Below are positions 42,583 through 50,360 of a stretch of DNA of 50,360 nucleotides, in pieces. Source of the stretch: Candidatus Agathobaculum intestinipullorum (GTDB lineage: Bacteria > Bacillota > Clostridia > Oscillospirales > Butyricicoccaceae); the NCBI GenBank assembly GCA_019117485.1, contig DWZQ01000039.1:1-50360 (forward strand), written 5' to 3'. The position numbers and the translations under genes were made by a program. Each line of letters opens with the position of its first letter. Positions within the stretch are counted from its first letter, which is position 1. The notes beneath the pieces were generated by a model. That model had not been told where the DNA came from. It made no database searches and saw nothing but the letters and a program-made list of their open reading frames with translations.

Positions 42583-42712
42583 GTCATAAAATGCGAAAGG
42601 AACGCCGGGCGTTCTTGTGAACAATGTCGGGAAAGCACAGATTCGCTGTGCCGGGCAGCCGTGCAGTGCGGCGTATGCCGCCGAAGCGGGAAATACGGGA
42701 AAGGTGATGGAA

Positions 42713-43804
42713 ATGGCTTCAAGATTGTTCCAGTCGATTGTTTTGCAGATGAAGGACACGGTGGATCGTACCATCGGGATCGTGGATGCAAGCGGCGCGG
42801 TCGTGGCATGTACCGACCTGCCCCGTATCGGTGAGATGCGCGAGGAAGCGATCACCGAGCTGGGCTTTGCGGGGGATTTGGTGCGCTTTGGCGGCTATAC
42901 CTACCACACGACCGGGGAACGTTCGAGCCGGCTGGAATATGCTGTTTTCGTGCAGGGTGAGGACGAATTGGCGCGCAGCATTTGCTCACTGGTGGCGGTT
43001 TCCATCAATAATATCAAAACGCTGTACGATGAGAAGCACGATAAGGCGACGTTTGTCAAGAATATTATTCTGGATAACATCCTTCCGGGCGATATTTACA
43101 TCAAGTCGCGCGAGCTGCACTTCGGCAACGACGTGCCGCGCGTGGTATTCCTTGTGCGCCAGCAGATGCCCGCGGATGTAGCGGCCATTGACGTTGTGAC
43201 CGGCATGTTCCCGGACAAGCAGAAGGATTTTGTGCTGCACATCTCGGAGACCGATATCGTTGTGGTCAAGGAGGTCAAGGCGGGCAGCGACGTGAAGGAT
43301 CTTGCCAAGATCGCCTCTTCGATTGAGGAAGCGCTGCTGAGTGAATTGTCGGTCAAGTGCCTGATCGGCATCGGCTCGGTGTCGTCGCAGATGAAGGACA
43401 TCGCCAAGTCCTTTAAGGAAGCGCAGACTGCGATCGAGGTCGGCGCGGTGTTCGATACGGAAAAGAATATCATCAGCTTTGAAAACCTCGGCATCGGCCG
43501 CCTGATCTATCAGCTGCCGATCACGCTGTGCGAAATGTTCCTGAGCGAAGTGTTCAAAAAGGGTTCGATCGACTCGCTCGATCAGGAGACATTGTTTACC
43601 ATCCAGAAGTTCTTTGAGAATAACCTGAACGTGTCCGAAACTTCGCGCAAGCTGTTCGTACACCGCAATACGCTGGTTTACCGTCTGGAAAAGATCAAAA
43701 AGCTGACCGGACTGGATTTGCGCGAGTTTGACCACGCGATTGTATTCAAAGTGGCGCTGATGGTGCGCAAATATCTCGCCAGCCGCGAGGAAGGCGTGCG
43801 CTGA
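42713..43804 (+). CDS. CdaR/PucR-type transcriptional regulator
   Basis: 363 residues. The N-terminal half (ASRLFQSIVLQMKDTVDRTI, then GIVDASGAVVACTDLPRIGE) matches the CdaR/sugar-diacid-recognition domain that senses small carboxylates. The middle resembles a GGDEF-related, PucR-type domain (about 195-300) with no catalytic signature. The C-terminus has the PucR helix-turn-helix (NLNVSETSRKLFVHRNTLVYRL, about 305-326). AAAGGTG lies 7 bases before the ATG at 42713. A GTG at 42617 with AAAGGA would add about 32 unconserved residues and is less likely. The regulated genes are not obvious: the next unit, ftsEX, is insulated from it by a terminator-like hairpin. Confidence 0.85.
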   Translation: MASRLFQSIVLQMKDTVDRTIGIVDASGAVVACTDLPRIGEMREEAITELGFAGDLVRFGGYTYHTTGERSSRLEYAVFVQGEDELARSICSLVAVSINNIKTLYDEKHDKATFVKNIILDNILPGDIYIKSRELHFGNDVPRVVFLVRQQMPADVAAIDVVTGMFPDKQKDFVLHISETDIVVVKEVKAGSDVKDLAKIASSIEEALLSELSVKCLIGIGSVSSQMKDIAKSFKEAQTAIEVGAVFDTEKNIISFENLGIGRLIYQLPITLCEMFLSEVFKKGSIDSLDQETLFTIQKFFENNLNVSETSRKLFVHRNTLVYRLEKIKKLTGLDLREFDHAIVFKVALMVRKYLASREEGVR

Positions 43805-43872
43805 TCCGGTTCTGTTCACAGAAATTACATGAAAAAATGGCGTGCGCCGGAAAATTGGCGGGGATTGTCGTC

Positions 43873-43901
43873 TTGCGTCACAACGGAAAATCTGTTATAA
43901 T
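43873..43901 (+). promoter_or_regulatory. Promoter of ftsEX
   Basis: TTGCGT (43873-43878), 17-base spacer, perfect TATAAT (43896-43901) with TGT before it. The -10 ends immediately before the left arm of the terminator hairpin at 43902. Confidence 0.8.
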
Positions 43902-43943
43902 AGGCAAAGGTGTATGATGTATGCATGCACCTTTGCCTTTTTG
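43902..43943 (+). terminator. Terminator hairpin overlapping the ftsE transcription start
   Basis: AGGCAAAGGTG (43902-43912) pairs perfectly with CACCTTTGCCT (43928-43938), then five T residues. The expected start of transcription from the promoter just upstream (about 43907-43909) falls inside the left arm. Transcripts coming from upstream would fold it; new ones would lack half the arm. Confidence 0.75.
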
Positions 43944-43976
43944 GCTTACTTAGATCGGCTTCTGGGAGGAATGCCT

Positions 43977-44657
43977 GTGATACGCATGAACGACGTCACC
44001 ATGGTGTACGATAACGGTACCCGTGCGGTGAATAAAGCCAACCTGCGTGTGGACGAGGGGGAGTTTGTCTTTCTGGTCGGCGCGTCGGGTTCCGGCAAAA
44101 CCACGATCATCAAGCTGCTGACCGCTGAGGTGCGTCCGACAGAGGGGCGCGTGCTGGTCAACAACTATAACGTCGGCGAGATGAAAAAGCGCCAGATCCC
44201 TTATTTGCGGCGCACGCTGGGCGTCGTGTATCAGGACTTCCGCCTGATCAAGAACAAGTCGGTGTATGAGAACGTCGCGTTCGCCATGCGCACGATCGGT
44301 GCCAAGGGCAAGGCGATTAAGGAACGTGTGCCTTATGTGCTCGATCTGGTTGGCCTGTCGGACAAGGCGCAGATCAAGCCGATGAACCTGTCGGGCGGCG
44401 AGCAGCAGCGCGTAGCCATTGCGCGCGCACTGGTCAACAACCCGCGCCTGATCATCGCCGACGAGCCGACCGGCAACCTCGACCCGGCGCGCTCGCTCGA
44501 ACTGATGACGTTGTTTGAGAAGATCAACGAATTGGGCACCACCGTGCTGATCGTCACGCACGAAAAAGGCCTTGTGGACGAGTTCGAAAAACGCGTCGTC
44601 ATGATCGACCAAGGTGAGGTCGTCAGCGACCAGACAGGTGGGTACTATCATCTATGA
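43977..44657 (+). CDS. ftsE: Cell division ATP-binding protein FtsE
   Basis: 226 residues, normal length. ABC ATPase of the FtsEX complex, which controls peptidoglycan hydrolases at the septum. It has the Walker A segment [10 protein letters not shown]-loop YQDFRLIKN, signature LSGGEQQR and Walker [14 protein letters not shown] with the catalytic glutamate. GTG at 43977 is chosen: TGGGAGG is then well spaced, while ATG at 43971 is too close to it, and [14 protein letters not shown] is the usual FtsE start. It overlaps ftsX by four bases (ATGA), so the two are translationally coupled. Confidence 0.95.
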   Translation: MIRMNDVTMVYDNGTRAVNKANLRVDEGEFVFLVGASGSGKTTIIKLLTAEVRPTEGRVLVNNYNVGEMKKRQIPYLRRTLGVVYQDFRLIKNKSVYENVAFAMRTIGAKGKAIKERVPYVLDLVGLSDKAQIKPMNLSGGEQQRVAIARALVNNPRLIIADEPTGNLDPARSLELMTLFEKINELGTTVLIVTHEKGLVDEFEKRVVMIDQGEVVSDQTGGYYHL

Positions 44658-45538
44658 GACGTTTTGGTTACTATTGGAAGGAAGGCTTCCGCAATATCTT
44701 TAAGCACGGGTTCATGTCGATTGCGGCGGTGCTCATCATGCTCGCCTGCCTGCTTTTGACGGGAACCGTCACGCTGATTGCTTATAATATCAATCAGAGC
44801 ATCCAGACCTTGCAGCAGTCCAACGAGATCGTCGTCTTTATCGACGAGGATTTGACTACGCGCGAGGCCAAGGCGCTAGGCAGCGAGTTCGAACGCATCG
44901 ACAACATCGCAACCATCGACTTTGAGGACCGTGACGTGGCGCTCGAAAAATACCGCGAGGAGCTGGGCGACGACGCGGTGATTTTGGAAAACTACAATTC
45001 CGCCAACAATCCGCTGCGCAATAGCTTTATTTTCACCCTGAAAGACCCAACGCTGGCGCAGGAGACCATCGAGCAGATCAGCGCGGTGGACGGCACGGAT
45101 TATATCCGCGCGGATGAGGATTTGATTTCCCGCCTAATTCAGGTGCAGCATGTATTCAACATCGTGGCGCTGGCGATGGTAGTCGGCCTTGCCGTGATCT
45201 CGATATTCATCGTTGCCAACACGGTAAAGCTGGCTATGTTCGCGCGCCGGGAGGAAATCTCCATCCAGAAGATGGTCGGCGCGACCAACTGGTTTATCCG
45301 CTGGCCGTTCGTGATTGAGGGCATGGTGCTCGGCCTGCTTGCCGGCGGGCTGGCCTATCTGGCCGAGTGGGGGCTGTATACGGAGCTGACCAACGTGGCC
45401 AGCGGCGTAATCCCGTATTTCCACATCATACCGTTCAGCGAGTTACAGTGGCTGGTGCTGGCGGTATATTTGGGCGCAGGCGTGCTGTTTGGCATCGGCG
45501 GTTCGGTGACGAGCATCCGCAAATTTATGAACGTCTGA
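44654..45538 (+). CDS. ftsX: Cell division permease FtsX
   Basis: 294 residues. It has four membrane helices: one near residues 21-43 (MSIAAVLIMLACLLLTGTVT), then an extracytoplasmic loop of about 120 residues (about 50-165, the hydrolase-activator docking region), and three more at about 175-200, 220-245 and 265-290. The cytoplasmic N-terminus ([19 protein letters not shown]) and the last-loop motif VTSIRKFMNV are family features. It carries the mechanical signal from FtsE ATP hydrolysis to the extracytoplasmic activator. The next gene encodes a coiled-coil LytM protein, its expected partner. Confidence 0.95.
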   Translation: MRRFGYYWKEGFRNIFKHGFMSIAAVLIMLACLLLTGTVTLIAYNINQSIQTLQQSNEIVVFIDEDLTTREAKALGSEFERIDNIATIDFEDRDVALEKYREELGDDAVILENYNSANNPLRNSFIFTLKDPTLAQETIEQISAVDGTDYIRADEDLISRLIQVQHVFNIVALAMVVGLAVISIFIVANTVKLAMFARREEISIQKMVGATNWFIRWPFVIEGMVLGLLAGGLAYLAEWGLYTELTNVASGVIPYFHIIPFSELQWLVLAVYLGAGVLFGIGGSVTSIRKFMNV

Positions 45539-45571
45539 CCCATCGGCAAGAACAAAGGAGCGAATACCATT

Positions 45572-46750
45572 ATGATGAAGAAAAGCACCACCCGGCTGAT
45601 CTCGTGTATCATCGCCGGTATCCTCGTGGTCGCGTTGCTCGCGTCCATGCTGGCGTCCGGCATTGCATTTGCGGGCGCGGCTGAGGATGCCGACGAGTTG
45701 CAGGATAAGCTGTCCAGCTTGGAGGATGAGAAGGCGGCGGTCAAGGAAAAGATCGCGGAACTGACCAAGCAGGCGAGCGACGTGGAAGCGACCCGCGCCG
45801 CGCTGCAAAGCGAGATCGACCTGACCAAGGAAGAGATCGCGACGGTTGAGGCATATATCGAGCGCCTGCAAGGCCAGATTGACATCAAGACCACCGAACT
45901 GAAAGCAGCCGAGGAGGCGCTGGAGAAGAAGGAAGAGGAGTTCGCGCTGACGGTGCGCACCACCTACGAGCAGGGCGACAGCAGCTACCTGCAAGTGCTG
46001 CTCAATTCCACCAGCTTTTCCGACCTGCTTTCCCGCCTTGAGATCGTCACAGCGATCATGGAGGATAACAAGCGGACGGTAGCGGAGTATACTGCCGCGA
46101 AGGAGGATATCCAGCAGAAGCGCGAGGAATTGCAGCAGACGCAGGATGACCAGAAGGAATACCAGAAGAATCTGGGTTACAAGGTAGATGAGCTGGCCGC
46201 AAGCGAGGCCGAGCAGGCCGCGCTGGCCGAGAGCATCGAAGCGTATAAGGCCGAGAGCGAGGCCGAGTACGACCGTATTGCGAGCGAGATGCAGGACGTG
46301 AGCGACCAGATCGCGGCGTTGTCTGCACAGGCGGCGGCAAACGGCTCGGTGCCGATGGGCGACGGTACGCTGATCTGGCCGACCCCGAGCTGCACGACCA
46401 ATTCGAGCGCTTATGGCTGGCGTATCCACCCGATCTACGGCACAAGTAAGTTCCATGCCGGTGAGGATATCCCGGCGGGTTACGGCGCGGAAATCCTTGC
46501 GGCGGCATCTGGTACGGTTATCACTGCGGGCTGGGTTTCCGGCTACGGCAATTATACGGTTATCGACCATGGCGGCGGTATGATGACGGCCTACGGACAT
46601 CAGAGTTCGTTTGCGGTATCGGTTGGCCAGACTGTAACGCAGGGTCAGGTTATCGGTTATGTCGGCTCGACAGGCAACTCGACCGGCCCGCACCTGCACT
46701 TTGAGGTGTACATCAACGGCGCAACGGTCGACCCGAAGAGCTTTTTCTAA
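45572..46750 (+). CDS. EnvC-like murein hydrolase activator / M23 peptidase domain protein
   Basis: 392 residues. The N-terminal signal/anchor helix (about 7-33) is followed by a long coiled coil (about 40-255, heptad-rich Glu/Lys/Leu), as in EnvC and Firmicute FtsEX partners such as PcsB/CwlO-type proteins. A C-terminal LytM/M23 domain (about 280-392) follows. Zinc-ligand residues appear intact (KFHAGEDIPAG, and GPHLHFEVYINGATVDPKSFF with HLH), so it may itself be an active endopeptidase rather than only an activator. AAAGGAG precedes the ATG at 45572. It directly follows ftsX (33 bases), strongly suggesting a single division unit. Confidence 0.92.
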   Translation: MMKKSTTRLISCIIAGILVVALLASMLASGIAFAGAAEDADELQDKLSSLEDEKAAVKEKIAELTKQASDVEATRAALQSEIDLTKEEIATVEAYIERLQGQIDIKTTELKAAEEALEKKEEEFALTVRTTYEQGDSSYLQVLLNSTSFSDLLSRLEIVTAIMEDNKRTVAEYTAAKEDIQQKREELQQTQDDQKEYQKNLGYKVDELAASEAEQAALAESIEAYKAESEAEYDRIASEMQDVSDQIAALSAQAAANGSVPMGDGTLIWPTPSCTTNSSAYGWRIHPIYGTSKFHAGEDIPAGYGAEILAAASGTVITAGWVSGYGNYTVIDHGGGMMTAYGHQSSFAVSVGQTVTQGQVIGYVGSTGNSTGPHLHFEVYINGATVDPKSFF

Positions 46751-46761
46751 AAAGGATACAT

Positions 46762-46788
46762 AAAGGGAGGGGATCACCCTCCCTTTTG
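46762..46788 (+). terminator. Hairpin with T-tail between the LytM gene and ctpA
   Basis: AAAGGGAGGG (46762-46771) pairs with CCCTCCCTTT (46777-46786), then TG. Partial termination would lower ctpA expression relative to ftsEX. The ctpA binding site (GGAGGG) follows. Confidence 0.75.
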
Positions 46789-46803
46789 TGATGGAGGGAT
46801 ACT

Positions 46804-47970
46804 ATGAAAGAATTGCGCGAAATGCATGTCACGCTGGGCGGGGCATTGGCACTGTGTCTGGTGACGGCGGCCGCAACGGCGGGCATCTGTCTGGCGTCGA
46901 TGGCATGGGGCACGGAAACTGTCGGCAGTAAACTGCGCGAGCTTGACCGGATCGTCAGTGAGCAGTATGTTGGCACGGTCGATGAACAGGCCGTAGCGGA
47001 CTATGCAGCCGTCGGCTATGTGGCCGGGCTGGGCGATAAGTGGTCAAGCTACATCCCGGCTGAGGAGTATGAAGCCTACCAGCTTAACAGCGGGGGCAAG
47101 GGCTGCGGCATCGGCGTGACAGTCATCACAGAAACCGGCGATATCCACGTGAGCTTGGTGTATGACGATTCGCCCGCGGCTGCGGCAGGCATAGAAAAGG
47201 GCGATTATATCGTCGGTGCGGAGGGGCTGACCGTTGCGCAGGACGGTGCCGACGCAGTGGTTGACGCGATCGCGGGCAAAGCCGGCACCGAGGTGACGGT
47301 GTCGGTTGCGGATACGCCGGACGGCGCGGCGCGCGAACTGACGATGGAGCGCGCGGTCGTGACGCAGAAAATGGCGTGGGGCGAGATGCTTGACGATACG
47401 GTCGGCTATTTGCGTATCGAGAATTTCCATGAGGGCGCGGCAGCGCAGTTCCAGACGGCGCTCGATGATCTGCTGGACGCGGGCGCGCAGGCGCTGGTGA
47501 TCGACGTGCGGCACAACGGCGGCGGCCGTGTGGTGGAGATGAGTGAAATGCTCGACCCGCTGCTGCCCGAGGGCACAATTATGACGCTGCGCACCAAGGA
47601 CGGCACCGAGACGGTGTACGAGTCGGACGCAGAAATGCTCGACCTGCCGCTTGCCGTGCTGGTGGATGCGCAGAGCATTTCGGCGGCTGAGTTTTTCGCC
47701 GCCGCCTTGCAGGAATATGACCGCGCCACGCTCGTCGGCACGCACACGACCGGCAAGGGGCGTGCGCAGCAGACGATCGAGCTGTCCGATGGGTCGGCGG
47801 TCAACCTGTCGGTTGAGGAATATTTCACGCCGCAGGGGGAAAGCCTTGCCGGTGTGGGTATCGCGCCTGATGTGGAGGTCGCGCTGTCCGACGCGCAGGC
47901 GGTGGATTTCTACTTCCTCGACCCGCAAGATGACCCGCAATTGCAGCAAGCGGCTGCATTATTGCGGTGA
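46804..47970 (+). CDS. S41 family C-terminal processing protease
   Basis: 388 residues. The N-terminal membrane anchor (about 11-33) is followed by a PDZ domain (about 85-175, KGCGIGVTVITETGDIHV, then AAAAGIEKGDYIVGAEG) and the S41 protease domain. The catalytic serine is in AQSISAAEFFAAALQ (about 295-309) and the lysine in THTTGKGRAQQTI (about 320-332). The core DVRHNGGG motif is also present. This class degrades or trims cell-envelope proteins, including divisome and hydrolase partners. TGGAGGGATA precedes the ATG. It follows the ftsE-ftsX-LytM unit after a hairpin and may share its transcription. Confidence 0.92.
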   Translation: MKELREMHVTLGGALALCLVTAAATAGICLASMAWGTETVGSKLRELDRIVSEQYVGTVDEQAVADYAAVGYVAGLGDKWSSYIPAEEYEAYQLNSGGKGCGIGVTVITETGDIHVSLVYDDSPAAAAGIEKGDYIVGAEGLTVAQDGADAVVDAIAGKAGTEVTVSVADTPDGAARELTMERAVVTQKMAWGEMLDDTVGYLRIENFHEGAAAQFQTALDDLLDAGAQALVIDVRHNGGGRVVEMSEMLDPLLPEGTIMTLRTKDGTETVYESDAEMLDLPLAVLVDAQSISAAEFFAAALQEYDRATLVGTHTTGKGRAQQTIELSDGSAVNLSVEEYFTPQGESLAGVGIAPDVEVALSDAQAVDFYFLDPQDDPQLQQAAALLR

Positions 47971-48015
47971 TGCGGCGCACGGACTGGTAAAATGGGCAAA
48001 AATGCACTTGCTTGC

Positions 48016-48045
48016 TTGACAGTGTGCCGATTGGTACCGTATAAT
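48016..48045 (+). promoter_or_regulatory. Consensus promoter of greA-lysS
   Basis: Perfect TTGACA (48016-48021), 18-base spacer, perfect TATAAT (48040-48045). The strongest promoter seen in the window. A leader hairpin of GCGGCG and CGCCGC follows near 48060-48076. Confidence 0.88.
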
Positions 48046-48108
48046 AAAGGGTACTGTACGGCGGCGCAGCGCGCCGCTGAACCTATGAAATAAGAAGGGT
48101 TTGCAACT

Positions 48109-48582
48109 ATGGCCAAAGAAATCAAACTGACGCAGGAGAGCCTGAACGCTTATAAGGAAGAACTGGAATACCTCAAGACCACCCGCGCGGACGAGGTGGC
48201 CGAGCAGCTGAAGGAAGCGCGCTCATTTGGCGACCTGTCCGAGAATGCCGAGTATGATGAGGCAAAGAATGAGCAGGGCAAGCTGTATTCCCGCATCGCG
48301 GAGCTGGAGGAGATCATCAAGCTGGCCGTCGTCGTAACCGGCGACACCTACGCCGCGGACGAAATCTCGCCGGGCTGCCGTTTTATCGTCAAGGATCTGG
48401 AACTGGACGAGGAAGAGGAATACCACTTTGTCGGCTCGCAGGAGGCTGACCCGATGGAGGGCAAGATCTCGGATGAGTCGCCCTTTGGCAAGGCTATGCT
48501 GGGCAAAAAGGTGGGTACGGTCGTTGAGGTGGAAGCACCCATCGGCGTGGTCAAGTATCAGGTAATGGATATCAAGAAATAA
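48109..48582 (+). CDS. greA: Transcription elongation factor GreA
   Basis: 157 residues, normal length. The N-terminal antiparallel coiled coil (about 1-75) carries the acidic tip [12 protein letters not shown], where conserved Asp/Glu stimulate RNA cleavage by backtracked RNA polymerase. The C-terminal globular domain (about 80-157, with [23 protein letters not shown]) binds polymerase. AGAAGGG precedes the ATG. It is encoded in a short operon with lysS (23-base gap), an arrangement common in Firmicutes, driven by the consensus promoter upstream. Confidence 0.97.
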   Translation: MAKEIKLTQESLNAYKEELEYLKTTRADEVAEQLKEARSFGDLSENAEYDEAKNEQGKLYSRIAELEEIIKLAVVVTGDTYAADEISPGCRFIVKDLELDEEEEYHFVGSQEADPMEGKISDESPFGKAMLGKKVGTVVEVEAPIGVVKYQVMDIKK

Positions 48583-48605
48583 ATCAGAGGAAAGACGGGG
48601 AAACT

Positions 48606-50111
48606 ATGGCAGAACAGCATCAGGCGCAGCAGCCGCAGGAGCAGACTGCGGAGGAACTGCACGAGCTTAAGCGCATCCGCCGCGAAAAGCTGGCGGAGCT
48701 GCAGCAGGCGGGCGCAGACCCGTTCCAGCAGGTGCGCTTTGAGCGCGACCACCACACAGTGGACATCCACGAGCATTTTGACGAGCTGGAGGGCAAGACC
48801 GTCCGGCTGGCCGGCCGTATGATGTCCAAGCGTATCATGGGCAAGGCGTCGTTTTCCGACCTGTCCGACCGTTACGGCCGCCTGCAGCTTTATATCAAGC
48901 GCGACAACGTGGGCGACGAGACGTACAAGGGCTACAAGAAGTTTGACATCGGCGATATCATCGGCGTGTCCGGCGAGGTGTTCCGCACCCAGAAGGGCGA
49001 GATTTCGGTCGCGGTGCACGAGCTGACGCTGCTGGCCAAAAACCTTGCGCCGCTGCCCGAGAAGTGGCACGGCCTGAAGGATACCGATATGCGCTATCGC
49101 CAGCGCTATGTCGACCTGATCGTCAACCCGGAGGTGCGGGACACCTTCGAAAAGCGTTCGGCAATCGTGCGCGAGATCCGCAACTTTATGGACTCCCGCG
49201 GCTTTATGGAGGTCGAGACCCCGTGCCTGAACACCATCCCGGGCGGCGCGGCGGCGCGGCCGTTTATCACGCACCACAATGCGCTGGATATCGACATGTA
49301 CATGCGTATTGCGACCGAGCTGCACCTCAAGCGCCTGATCGTGGGCGGCTTTGAGCAGGTGTACGAGATTGGCCGTATCTTCCGCAATGAAGGTATGGAT
49401 ACCAAGCACAACCCGGAGTTTACCACCATCGAGCTGTATCAGGCCTACACCGACTACAACGGCATGATGGATATTACCGAGGATATGGTCGTGCATGTGT
49501 GCGAAAAGGTGCTGGGCACCACCCATGTGACCTATCAGGGTATCGAGCTGGACTTCTCCAAGGGCTGGAAGCGCATGACTATGGCCGAGTCGGTCAAGGA
49601 GTATGCCGGTTTGGACTTCATGGCGATGGACGGCGACGAGGCGCTGGCGGCAGTTAAGGCCAAGGGCATCGAAATCGAAAAGGGCAAGGAAAGCTGGGGC
49701 GACCTGCTCGCATTGTGCTACGATGAATTTGTCGAGGAGCACCTGATCCAGCCGACCTTTATCACCGACTATCCGGTTGAGGTTTCGCCGCTGGCAAAGC
49801 GCAAGCCGTCCGACCCGCGCCTGACTGAGCGCTTTGAGTGCTTTGTCGCGGGCCGTGAGCTGTGCAACGCGTTCTCGGAGCTGAACGACCCGATCGACCA
49901 GCGCGGCCGCTTTGAGCGTCAGGTCGCACTGCGCGAGGCGGGCGACGACGAAGCCAGCATGATGGACGAGGATTTCATCAACGCTTTGGAATACGGCATG
50001 CCCCCGACGGGCGGCATGGGCATGGGCATCGACCGTCTGGTCATGTTCCTGACCGATTCCGCGTCCATCCGCGATGTGCTGCTGTTCCCCACGATGAAGC
50101 CATTAGACTAA
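48606..50111 (+). CDS. lysS: Lysyl-tRNA synthetase, class II
   Basis: 501 residues, full length. It charges tRNA-Lys. The N-terminal OB-fold anticodon domain (about 65-160) follows a glutamine-rich, partly disordered N-terminus ([16 protein letters not shown]) not conserved in all homologues. Class II motif 1 lies near [15 protein letters not shown] (about 190-204), motif 2 near [10 protein letters not shown] (about 255-264), and motif 3 near [19 protein letters not shown] (about 468-486). It is the second gene of the greA operon, 23 bases after greA, and ends 120 bases before a terminator. The tyrosine recombinase fragment beyond it suggests the region after this gene is an integration site. 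Confidence 0.98.
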   Translation: MAEQHQAQQPQEQTAEELHELKRIRREKLAELQQAGADPFQQVRFERDHHTVDIHEHFDELEGKTVRLAGRMMSKRIMGKASFSDLSDRYGRLQLYIKRDNVGDETYKGYKKFDIGDIIGVSGEVFRTQKGEISVAVHELTLLAKNLAPLPEKWHGLKDTDMRYRQRYVDLIVNPEVRDTFEKRSAIVREIRNFMDSRGFMEVETPCLNTIPGGAAARPFITHHNALDIDMYMRIATELHLKRLIVGGFEQVYEIGRIFRNEGMDTKHNPEFTTIELYQAYTDYNGMMDITEDMVVHVCEKVLGTTHVTYQGIELDFSKGWKRMTMAESVKEYAGLDFMAMDGDEALAAVKAKGIEIEKGKESWGDLLALCYDEFVEEHLIQPTFITDYPVEVSPLAKRKPSDPRLTERFECFVAGRELCNAFSELNDPIDQRGRFERQVALREAGDDEASMMDEDFINALEYGMPPTGGMGMGIDRLVMFLTDSASIRDVLLFPTMKPLD

Positions 50112-50129
50112 AATTCCACAATATATAGT

Positions 50130-50225
50130 GTCTGATGAAATAGGACGGCACAAGATGTAGTAAAAAGGGCTTACAACTACAACTTTTCTGCAACTTTTGC
50201 TTGAAATCAGACGGCATCAGACGGG
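50130..50225. other. Repeated GTCTGAT/ATCAGAC sequences beyond lysS
   Basis: GTCTGAT (50130-50136) is the inverse of the tandem pair ATCAGACGGC (50206-50215) and ATCAGACGGG (50216-50225). Another repeat, CAACTT, occurs at about 50180 and 50191. Such small repeats beside an integrase gene could be recombinase arm sites; nothing else here is recognised as coding. Confidence 0.35.
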
Positions 50226-50233
50226 CCAGAATG

Positions 50234-50274
50234 AAGGGCAAATCCGTGTTTTTTATGCGGATTTGCCCTTTTTT
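50234..50274. terminator. Terminator at the right edge
   Basis: AAGGGCAAATCCG (50234-50246) pairs with CGGATTTGCCCTT (50258-50270), followed by T residues on the plus strand. It lies between lysS and the convergent recombinase gene and could serve both. Confidence 0.88.
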
Positions 50275-50281
50275 GCAATTT

Positions 50282-50359
50282 TCACATTAGCACCAAATTA
50301 CCCTTGATTGCCTCTGCTTTTTCCCTCATGTTTTCTTGCGTAATATGCGTATAAATATC
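50282..50359 (-). CDS. Tyrosine recombinase/integrase, C-terminal end only
   Basis: The 25 visible C-terminal residues begin DIYTHITQENMREKAEAI and end in KGNLVLM followed by TGA at 50284-50282. IYTHIT matches the C-terminal part of phage-type tyrosine recombinases, where the tyrosine is the nucleophile that attacks the DNA and the following helix packs on a neighbouring subunit. The frame runs out of the window at 50360, so the rest lies to the right. This is a small fragment, and assignment rests on that motif and its position at the end of the protein. It suggests an integrative element begins to the right of lysS. Confidence 0.72.
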   Translation of the reverse strand, partial: DIYTHITQENMREKAEAIKGNLVLM

Positions 50360-50360
50360 C

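Overview
The window looks like a chromosomal segment of an anaerobic, high-GC Firmicute of class Clostridia, probably Oscillospirales (a Butyricicoccus/Agathobaculum/Faecalibacterium-type gut bacterium). This assignment is inferred from gene content: a pgk-tpiA-gpmI-eno glycolytic operon, pyruvate phosphate dikinase, an FprA-type flavodiiron protein, FtsEX with an EnvC-like activator, an SLH-domain protease, and clostridial families such as DUF4317 and DUF4830. No rRNA, tRNA or CRISPR array was seen.

Layout. 1-1935: end of an exported protein gene, then trmL and degV. 1936-7580: glycolytic operon pgk-tpiA-gpmI-eno with a clear promoter, a possible Rex operator upstream and a strong terminator after eno. 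gpmI carries an odd lysine/alanine-rich N-terminal tail of about 103 residues. 7669-7843: a promoter/terminator pair that could make a small RNA. 7860-15990, minus strand: a compact phage head cassette (small and large terminase, small membrane protein, portal, scaffold, major capsid, neck adaptor, tail nozzle, internal virion protein) with no integrase, replication, lysis or receptor-binding gene. 16097-23085: HAD phosphatase, uppP, repeat copy A, ftsK, flavin reductase and an SLH/trypsin-like protease. 23353-29366: ppdK, a ThyX-like protein, and a divergent LysR / acetyltransferase / carboxymuconolactone decarboxylase-cupin cluster. 29457-37180: a membrane-anchored hypothetical, repeat copy B, amidohydrolase, a DUF4317 protein, rlmB, a large P-type-ATPase-like protein that has lost the catalytic motifs, repeat copy C, and a 28-residue membrane peptide. 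37345-50111: EF-G-like GTPase, FprA flavoprotein, DUF4830 protein, RsuA-type pseudouridine synthase, CdaR-like regulator, ftsE-ftsX-envC-like-ctpA, greA-lysS. 50112-50360: terminator and the last 25 codons of a tyrosine recombinase on the minus strand, so an integrated element probably begins at the right edge.

How the genes work together. pgk, tpiA, gpmI, eno and ppdK form lower glycolysis with the PPi-linked PEP/pyruvate step. ftsE, ftsX and the LytM-domain protein form the septal peptidoglycan hydrolase switch, followed by a C-terminal processing protease. uppP (lipid carrier recycling) and ftsK (chromosome translocation) are further envelope/division functions. greA-lysS and rlmB, trmL, the EF-G paralogue and the RsuA homologue serve transcription and translation.

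Main points of interest: the orphan podovirus-like capsid cassette (a possible gene transfer agent or satellite), whose terL appears to have lost its normal start codon; the P-type ATPase pseudoenzyme; the tailed phosphoglycerate mutase; and a 160-bp repeat with terminal inverted repeats present three times.
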